The translations under genes and the position numbers were made by a program. Below, one piece after another: positions 57,191 through 64,000 of a stretch of 64,000 nucleotides of DNA. This DNA is from Micropterus salmoides (lineage: Eukaryota > Chordata > Actinopteri > Centrarchiformes > Centrarchidae), in the NCBI RefSeq assembly GCF_014851395.1, contig NW_024040040.1:11594711-11658710 (forward strand), in the 5' to 3' direction. The notes under the pieces are model-generated. The model did no database searches, was not told the origin of the DNA, and worked only from the letters and a program-made list of their open reading frames with translations. Every line of letters starts with the position of its first letter. Position 1 is the first letter of the stretch.

Positions 57191-57780
57191 GATTCAGGAT
57201 TGATGTTGAGGAATAGTGTGTTTTACAATAACAAAACTGAAAGCATTTTTCATTTATTTTGTGTTTTTTTTATGAACCAAATTATTTTGGTTAGATTTTA
57301 AATATTTAGAACTTTATATATTTATGAAAAATATTATTTTATGAAAAGATTGATATTCATTGTAAAAAGCCTATTTGAACCTCTTTATATTATTTTAAAA
57401 ATATTAAGCCTACATTTACAAATACAACATTTTAAAATAAATCAAACATTATAATGAAGCATTCTATAGTTTGAAGACTTTAACAGTTGAAATGTATAAA
57501 GACTTAACTATTTTTCTTTAAAGCTCTGTTGTTGTTACGCGATCCCCTGTGTATCTAGTAGTGTCTTGTTTTATTATTCTGTCGTTTGATCTAGGCTATT
57601 TTGTTTTGGATATAGATTTTCGTATGAGATGAATATGATTCATTGAAACGAGTTGTATTGTCTATCAGACAAGAGCATTTTTTATTGAACACAATGTTGT
57701 TAACTTGTGAATGGTGGTATGAAATGTTACTGTAGTTTCTGAATTTAAAAATCCTAAATGTTAACCGGCAAAGTCATACG
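57191..57780. other. Very AT-rich spacer
   Basis: Almost only A/T-rich words at 57190-57480. No repeat or ORF was identified. Confidence 0.45.
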
Positions 57781-58228
57781 GAACTCAGAAGGAGCATTAT
57801 TACCAAGTAGTGTTTTATACGTACAAGGAAATTGCTTTGGTGTTAAAGTGCTACACGCAGACAGACATGTAGCTGACATAAATAGATGCAGAAATATATA
57901 AATATGTAATAACCAAATGCAAGTTATCTAAGAATAACAGAAGAATAGAGAAAATAATACAACTGACAATATAAAAAAAAACAATGGAACAACAACAATT
58001 TACAATTAACAACAAATATGTGCAATGTGCCAGGTTTGTGATTGATATGACATGAAGTGATATTTACATGTGCAGAGACGATGGTATTATTTGGGGGGGG
58101 TCAATGGGGGGCCCGGGCCTTGTTGATGAGTCTAGCTGCAGACGGTAGAAGCTGTTTTGGCAAGAGGTTTTGGTCCTGATGGACCTCGACCGAGAGTCTG
58201 AAACAGTTTATGACTGGGATGGGAGGCG

Positions 58229-58891
58229 TCAGCTGCAATCTTTCCTGCTCGCCTGAGTGTCCTGGAGGCGTGCAGGTCCTGAAGTGATGGAAGATTGTAG
58301 CCAGTCACCTTCGCTGCAGAGCGAATGATATGATGCAGCCTGCCCTTTTCCCTGCCAGTGGCAGCAGTGTACCAGATGGTGATGGAGGACGTAGAAGTGC
58401 ACCATCATTGTCTTTGGCAGGCTGAACTTCTTCAGCTGCCACTGGAAGTACATCCTCTGCTGGGCCTTCTTGGTGAGGGAGGTGATGTTCGGTTCCCACT
58501 TGATGGTGCCCAGGAAGCGGAAGGAGTCCACAGTGGTGACAGGGGAGTCACTCGGGATGATCGGGGAGGGTGCGGCTGGGCTCTTCCTGAAATCACGACC
58601 ATCTCTACTGTCTCTACTGTTCTGGCCACACCAGGTCACCAGATGGTCAATCTCCCCCCTGTAGGCAGACTCATCCCCACCAGAGATGAGCCCAATGAGG
58701 GTGGTGTCGTCCACAAACTTCAGGAGCTTGACAGACTGGTGACTGGAGGTGCAGGTGTTGGTATACAGGGAGAAGAGCAGAGGGGAAAGAACGCAGCCTT
58801 GAGGGGAACCGGTGGTGATGGTCCTGGAGTCAGAGCCAGTTTTCCCATCTTGACGTGCTGCTTCCTGTCCGTCAGGAAGTCTGTGATCCAC
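58229..58891 (-). pseudogene. LINE reverse transcriptase fragment, copy 2
   Basis: The 220-codon open frame contains TGSPQGCVLSPLLFSLYTNT (motif B), KLLKFVDDTTLIGLISGGDE (motif C, catalytic DD), then DSPVTTVDSFRFLGTIKWEP and NITSLTKKAQQRMYFQWQLK, the usual order after the active site in L2/CR1/Rex1-type RTs. Motif A lies in the neighbouring frame: the upstream frame ends with LLSSAFNTGPAAGQANPG, where a deletion has fused linker sequence to SSAFNT. After WQLKKF the frame drifts into sequence without match. The copy is inactive because the fingers region is gone. Confidence 0.85.
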
Positions 58892-58910
58892 CTGCAGGAG
58901 TTAGGCACAT

Positions 58911-59450
58911 TCACCCGGGATTAGCTTGTCCTGCAGCAGGGCCAGTGTTGAAAGCAGATGAAAGCAGTTTCTGCCTTCTGAACAGTCTGTTGATGTCCCT
59001 CTCTAGGATGGTAAGAGAGGGGGAGGAGGTGGGGGACTGTGGCCGATCAGTGGTGTGACAGGGGATGGTGTCAGGTCTGTCCCATTGTCTTTCAAAGCTA
59101 CAGTAAAACTGGTTCAGCTCGTTAGCAAGGCGTGAGTTGTTCATGGAGTGGGGGGATTTAGGTTTGTAGCTGGTGATCTGTCTGAAGACTCTCCAGACAG
59201 AAGCAGAGTCATTCCTTGAGAACTGGTGTTGTAGTCTCTCTGCATACAACTGTTTAGCATCTCGCACCGCCTTGCTAAACCTGTACTTTGACTCCTTAAA
59301 CCTTGCTCGGTCCCCACTCCTAAATGCCTCTTCCTTTTCCAACCTCAGCTGTCTGAGCTTAGCTGTGAACCAGGGTTTGTCATTGTTATAACTCACCCTG
59401 GTGCGTGTTGGAATACAGCTGTCCTCACAGAAGCTGATGTAGGACGTCAC
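58911..59450 (-). pseudogene. LINE endonuclease-RT linker fragment, copy 2
   Basis: The 179-codon open frame reads CIPTRTRVSYNNDKPWFTAK then LRQLRLEKEEAFRSGDRARF then KESKYRFSKAVRDAKQLYAE, followed by SASVWRVFRQITSYKPKSP and RLANELNQFYCSFERQ. This basic helical linker between endonuclease and reverse transcriptase is typical of L2/CR1-type LINEs. It is the best-preserved coding part of the family here and serves as the reference for copy 1. It ends in the deletion junction SSAFNTGPA. Confidence 0.8.
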
Positions 59451-59649
59451 AGCCTCTGTAAACTCATCCAGATTGTTGGTAGCAGTCCTGAAAACATCTC
59501 AGTCAGCACAGTCCAAGTATGCCTGAAGATCCTCTACGGCTTCACTGGTCCATTTGGTCCACATTTGAAAGAAAGGTCCTCCATTGTGCAGCAAAGGGTG
59601 TTACACACATTCAACAAGCCTGCATGGTTGCTCACTAGGCATTGGAGGG

Positions 59650-59880
59650 TTTAACAACCCTCTACCACTCCGCCCTCATTGGTTTGGGATAGCACTCAAT
59701 GTGGCGGACCCTCCGCATGAACGCGCAAACGGAAAGGCCCATTGTCTGGGCTTGGCACTCCACCTCACTCCTGCTGCCTAATCACCTGCACACCTGCAAC
59801 TCATCCGTTTATCAAGCTCATGCTGCCAGTCCACCTACACATCTTTGACTCATCTACTCATCAAACTCCTGCTGTATAAA
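59650..59880 (+). repeat. Interspersed repeat fragment sharing a block with 17620-17657
   Basis: CCTGCTGCCTAATCACCTGC then ACACCTGCAACTCATCC (59768-59806) is nearly identical to the minus strand of 17620-17657. A TATAAA lies at 59875-59880. Boundaries are undefined. Confidence 0.45.
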
Positions 59881-60709
59881 ATGTATTTTCCCCAGTCTTC
59901 ACCAGATCGTCCAGTTCGCCTATGTGGCACATATGCTCTGATTCACTGTTTTCGGTGTGGCTCAACATGCTGCCCTGCCCCATTGTGAAACTCTGATCCT
60001 GCCCTTCAAATTCACGTCTGCCTTTGGGAAATGAATCCCACAAAATCACAAAATTATCAAGATGCTCAAAGCAACCACAAAGGGCTCAAAAGTAATTTAT
60101 GGGCCCATTGTTCATCTGACCGTGATTGTAAATCTTTTAAATTACTTGCACTGTACAGACCTTACAAAATGAGGGGTATATAGTAGTATGATTACCCCTA
60201 ATCAGATTGAATCATTCATCATCATTTTCCATCTACAGTAAATGTTACACCCCGGAAGCAAAAATGTACATTTCACTATTTCACATTGATTTATTCAAAC
60301 ACATCATTCCAACTAAGCATGAGCAGCTCACCAAACTGTCATTTTTTGTGATATTTTTGATGCTGTGTGCTTCCCACAGATTGTCAATCAATTTTCTGTT
60401 TATTCAAAGCAAGCTGGAACACCATCAGATGATTTTTGATCAGGTTGTCATCAGTTTACGGCTTAAAATCTGAAAATAAATACTGATATTTCTTCACAAT
60501 AAAATGCTACAGATGACTATGTTGTGAGGTCTACATTGAGGGGGAAATAGATAGGACAAGACATTTTGGACAGACACTCGTCCTAAAAACATGACTGGTC
60601 TTTGTAAGTCTAAAAAAACAGTATCCCAGTATCTACGTTTGTCGTTCCAATGAATTAATGATTGGCCGGAGTTCTACATCCTGTGAATATCTGCTGTGGA
60701 AGCGTAAAT
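59881..60709. other. Non-coding DNA, nothing recognised
   Basis: No element is recognised. The 88-codon ORF at 60207-60473 has no domain. Confidence 0.45.
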
Positions 60710-60990
60710 GGGGCGGCTGTGGCTCAGGAGGTAGAGCGGGTTGGCCGTTAGTCGGAAGGTCGGCGGTTCAATCCCTGGCTCCCCCTGGTTGCGTGTTGAA
60801 GTGTCCTTGGGCAAGATACTGAACCCCGAATTGCCCCTGGTGGCTATTCCGCCAGTATGTGAATGTTAGTTTCCGTTTGAGCACTTAGGCTCAGTGTATG
60901 AATGTGTGTGACTGGTGAATGCAGATGTAGTGTAAAAGTGCTTTGAGTGGTCGAAAAGGCTAGAAAGGCGCTGCACGGAGCATTTAAATG
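60710..60990 (+). mobile_element. tRNA-derived SINE
   Basis: The 5' part is tRNA-like. Box A TGGCTCAGGAG (60720-60730) fits TRGYNNARNNG, and box B GTTCAATCC (60766-60774) fits GWTCRANNC, 35 bp apart, forming an internal RNA polymerase III promoter. The body has GTGTCCTTGGGCAAGATACT then GAACCCCGAATTGCCCCTGG, and the 3' part AAAAGTGCTTTGAGTGGTCG then AAAAGGCTAGAAAGGCGCTG. Both are well known from fish SINEs whose 3' end is borrowed from a LINE. Possible short duplication TAAATG at 60705-60710 and near 60985. A functional tRNA is excluded because the acceptor stem cannot pair. Confidence 0.88.
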
Positions 60991-63044
60991 TTTCTTTCGG
61001 AGATGATTCAAATTCTGAAATCAAAAGCTCAAAGTTTATTGACAGCAAAATCATAGTATGGCCATACTTGTCTCAAGTACACGTAGATGGGCTTGACGGT
61101 ACTGCAGTTTCCCAGAGTGTAAAATAAGAATATATGACACACGCGATTAACACAATTAAAACGTGTTATGATCAGTCCTTAATCTCATCCCGATTAACGC
61201 ATTAATCCGGCTTATATATATATTCTGAATATTTTACAGAAGAAAACAGGTTATTAATGTACAGGGGGGAAAAGTTTTTATGGGATAACGCTAGAACTGA
61301 TTGAAGTATAGATATTTAAGGTTAACTAGACTTTTATCCCATATTGTTGTTATTATTATAATTACTGTTAGATGCTCTTATTTATCCTTTCACTATTTTA
61401 TCCACAAAGACTCTGTTGCCTTTCATGGAAGATTCCTGACGGCCTAATTGCTACTGTTTGAAGCTAATTATGCAAATGTAAGCGTGCTGTCAACTTCGTA
61501 ACATTTTTCTGGTGCCACTCTTGTCAGCTTGTGATGGGGCCATCAGTTGTTAAACAGGCATTTCTGATGTATCTGTCTGAATCTAGCCCTGATGAATATG
61601 TGTGGTCACGATTCACGAGATCTGTATCTATGTACTTTCCACCGCCATACTTTCCCCCATAACTTTCAAGCATGTGGGTGCTCCTCCTAGTTTCATGGCC
61701 TCAAGAATAATTACATCAGATCTTATATTGGTAAATAATACACCATGCTTATGTTAGAAATAAAAAAGGAGCAAATATGCATCAGCATTATTCTAAAACT
61801 CATAAGAAGATCTTCTGAAATATTGTTTAATTCTCCTTTTCTAACTGTTGAAGGGAAATTCATATTTTTCATACATTACACTCCTGTGGCTTGGAACATT
61901 GTGCTCTGCATTATAGCGTTTATTAATATAGTTTTGCATGGTATTTTAATAAACATAAATATTCCTCCTCTGGCAGCCAAGGATTTTGATTTGGGACGGA
62001 TATTTATAGTTTATGAAGTTCATTTCAGTGCATATTTTTCAGGTCAGCATTAAATGTGCCAAATGATGTTTTTACCTATCTGGCTGTGTGCCATCACAGA
62101 ATGCAATTTCGGTTCCCTGCCCTCTAGCTTTGAGAATTAAATATACTTTTTGGACTGTGTAGGCCAGTGGAAAAATAAGTTGGTTTTCATGAGTGGCATC
62201 CCCTTTTTTACTGTGGTTGATTGACCTTCGAAGGTCTCACGAAGCACAGACCTCAGCTTTAAAATAAACATCTAAAAGTACAAACCTCTCCCATAAATAC
62301 CAGTCTTTAATCTGTCTGAATCTCCCTGCAATGGCCGACAGAGCACTCCCCTCACCCGCCTTTCATAAAGAAACACAACCCTCTTAAGCTCGCTCAAATT
62401 TCATCCCTCTCAAGTTTTGCCTTGAGTCTCATTTTCACTGTCCAGGGATTGAGAGCTGCCATCTGTCTGGGTCACCCGCACTCGCATGCAAACTTTTGAC
62501 TCTGGAGGCTTTTTGATCACACGCAGTCTCTTGGCTTATTGATATTCAAATAACCCTCACAGGGGATTTTCAAAGCACTGCTAAATGATGCATTAGCCAA
62601 AGAGAAAATAGGATTCTTTTCTCGGTTTTACAACTTAATATCTCAATCTGGAAGAGTTTAGATCAGAACAACACTGTGATTAGGTTTTCATTACCCTTTT
62701 ATGGCAGAATTGTAAAAGTGGTAGCACCGGCCCATGGGCTTTATTCAAACTGTAAACAAAAAGGGCAAAGTTCATTCTAGCAGTCTCACAGATTAATAAA
62801 ACATGCATTTCATTATGTAAAAGTTGTGAACCTTGGATTTCTGCTTCTGTCTTTCCTTTAGAATTTTCCTTTTTTTAACCTGTCTTGTAATATGTCTTTA
62901 AGGACCTTGCAATGACAGACTTAACAAGAATCGTGTGATCTCATTTCCAGTGGGTTGTATTGTGATTGGTTGATATAATACTACGTCTTAACAACACCAG
63001 GAGTCAATAACCTTCCTAGAGACTATATGAGACTATACATTGCT
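60991..63044. other. Repeat-poor DNA with candidate conserved blocks
   Basis: No transposon is recognised. 61380-61620 and 62280-62690 have balanced composition, no repeats and no coding frame, and carry homeodomain/POU-type words. The 102-codon ORF at 61745-62053 is AT-rich and unconvincing. Confidence 0.4.
61465..61477 (+). promoter_or_regulatory. Overlapping homeodomain/POU octamer-type site (candidate)
   Basis: TAATTATGCAAAT joins TAATTA (61465-61470) to a perfect octamer ATGCAAAT (61470-61477), a POU-factor recognition form. It lies in repeat-free DNA. Single sites of this kind occur by chance. Confidence 0.3.
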
Positions 63045-63290
63045 TTACTGCTTTGAGCTAAATGCTAATTTCAACATGCCGACATGCTCACAATGACAAT
63101 GTTAACATGCTGATGTTGAGCAGCTATGATGTGTGTACCATGTTAGCATGCTAACATTTGCTGATTAGCAGTAAACATGAATCTCTATGCCAGATTTTGT
63201 GACATCTCGTGCTATACCAAAAATGTTAACTGCTGGTAGAACTAGACGAAAGGTTTGGGGACCACCATAGTAATTAAGATACACTGTCGG
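63045..63290 (+). repeat. Teleost dispersed repeat R1, fragment c (left part)
   Basis: ATGCTAATTTCAACATGCCG, then ACCATGTTAGCATGCTAACA, then TTTGCTGATTAGCAGTAAAC are the GCTAACATG-rich part of the repeat. It is followed by the LINE tail fragment and resumes at about 63576. Confidence 0.6.
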
Positions 63291-63347
63291 TAAACCATAA
63301 ATGTTCTGTTAATAAATATGTTTTAAATTTTGTGTATTTTTCTGAAA

Positions 63348-63575
63348 AAGTGAAAACTGTTTTACACATACAAGGAATTTGGTTTAGTGATAAGGTGGTA
63401 AACGTAGACAAACATACAGTTAACATAACTAAATGTAGAAATTTATAAATATGGAATTTACAATGCAAGTTATATAAGAATATTAAAAAGAATAGAGAAA
63501 AATAATACAACTATTTGCAGAGAAAGAACAATGTTGCAGATATTTACATGTGAACAGGTATATCTGTATTGCAAT
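63348..63575 (-). mobile_element. LINE 3' UTR fragment, copy 3
   Basis: ACACATACAAGGAATTTGGT, AATGTAGAAATTTATAAATA, AAGAATAGAGAAAAATAATA and GATATTTACATGTG align in order with 57815-58075 (ATACGTACAAGGAAATTGCT, ATGCAGAAATATATAAATAT, AGAATAGAGAAAATAATACA, GATATTTACATGTG). It is a 5'-truncated copy of the same family as 49427-52154 and 57781-59575, oriented like copy 2. Confidence 0.75.
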
Positions 63576-63775
63576 TCATCCAGTAGTTGTCAAGATATGT
63601 CAACCTCATGGTTAAACTCGATGAAAAATTAAAGTCGCCATGATCCAAATGTCTTTAAAATGGACATTTCTGCCAATCCATCAAATTGTTGTCAAGAAAT
63701 ACTGCGTAGACCAAAGTGGACTGCCTACCGACCAATATTGCCATCCCAAGAGCCACGTCGCCAGCATGACTAAAA
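63576..63775 (+). repeat. Teleost dispersed repeat R1, fragment c (right part)
   Basis: TCATCCAGTAGTTGTCAAGA, TATGTCAACCTCATGG, GGACATTTCTGCCAATCCAT, GACCAAAGTGGACTGCCTAC and TTGCCATCCCAAGAGCCACG continue the repeat interrupted at about 63348. The same order is seen at 34640-34845. Confidence 0.6.
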
Positions 63776-64000
63776 GTTGTGTTTCAAAATAAAAACAGAC
63801 AAAACAGGATACAGTTACTTTTTTTTTCTTTCAGAAACTAAAAGGAAAATAAATCAGACAGTACATGAATAAGAAAACATTGCATTAAAGCCATAACCCC
63901 CCTTAATAATATACTTCAGTGTGATAATGGGGGCTCGGTAAGGTCTGCGCCTTATTGCTTTGTGCATCTTGGTCATATCTAGCATCACAGTTAAGAACAC
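63776..64000. other. Non-coding DNA at the window edge
   Basis: Nothing is recognised. No exon is visible at the boundary. Confidence 0.4.

Larger units (their letters stand above)
57781..59575 (-). mobile_element. L2/CR1/Rex1-group LINE, copy 2 (internally deleted)
   Basis: It reads 5' to 3' on the minus strand. The 5' boundary near 59575 is uncertain; the 3' end at 57781 reads GCTCCTTCTGAGTTC with the same TTCTGA-type tail as copy 1. It carries the linker frame (59450-58911), then RT motifs B and C (58891-58229), then a 3' UTR of about 430 bp. RT motifs before SSAFNT and the C-terminal region after LDVYAS-like sequence are missing or scrambled. Uninterrupted at the site where copy 1 carries the 650-bp element. 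Confidence 0.85.

Noticed and set aside
60710..60785. Possible tRNA gene
   Set aside because: Boxes A and B are good, but the ends do not form an acceptor stem and the sequence continues into a standard SINE body and tail.
1..64000. CRISPR array, phage, integron or bacterial-type operon
   Set aside because: No regularly spaced direct repeats with unique spacers, no bacterial ribosome-binding/operon structure. Composition, microsatellites and transposons are those of a fish genome.

Overview
The window looks like a teleost fish nuclear chromosome segment, probably from a spiny-rayed (percomorph-type) fish. It is AT-rich and full of CA/GT microsatellites. It carries transposon and retrotransposon fragments of kinds familiar from bony fish: a DIRS-type tyrosine-recombinase retroelement, L2/CR1/Rex1-type LINEs, a tRNA-derived SINE, a Tc1-like end and several hAT-like terminal-inverted-repeat elements. 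The taxonomic call rests on recognising these repeats, not on a host gene. I found no convincing host protein-coding gene, rRNA, free-standing tRNA or CRISPR array. The window reads as a gene desert or a very long intron.

Layout. Positions 1-14 kb are mostly unique, repeat-poor DNA with a few retroposon tails; one at 7290-7391 has perfect 16-bp target duplications. Positions 14-20 kb are an accessory block: two decayed copies of a small coding domain, a hAT-like element (14844-15620) inserted at the stop codon of the second copy, a 1.35-kb non-coding dispersed repeat (15886-17240) and a decayed DIRS-like element (18525-20010). Positions 21-34 kb hold a TTAA-flanked inverted-repeat element (21279-22489), an element with a captured-looking ORF (24840-26263), a hAT element with a perfect 8-bp target duplication (29371-30136), a second hAT-like element (31930-33082) and several shared repeat fragments. 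Positions 34.8-48.9 kb are again largely unique, with microsatellites, one exon-like ORF (46989-47147) and stretches that read like candidate conserved non-coding DNA. Positions 48.9-60 kb are the densest transposon graveyard, built around a three-level nest: a DNA element inside a LINE inside a Tc1-like element. It also holds a GC-rich repeat, a second inverted copy of the 21-kb element, and a second copy of the LINE in the opposite orientation. Positions 60-64 kb contain a SINE, unique DNA with an octamer/homeodomain-type site, and a third, 5'-truncated fragment of the same LINE.

Nothing here forms a pathway or operon. The links between features are copy relationships: three copies of one LINE family, two plus a fragment of the TTAA element, two of the GC-rich repeat and three of a non-coding repeat. 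Insertion order can be read from the nesting. Family names come from remembered sequence resemblance; none was checked by a database search.
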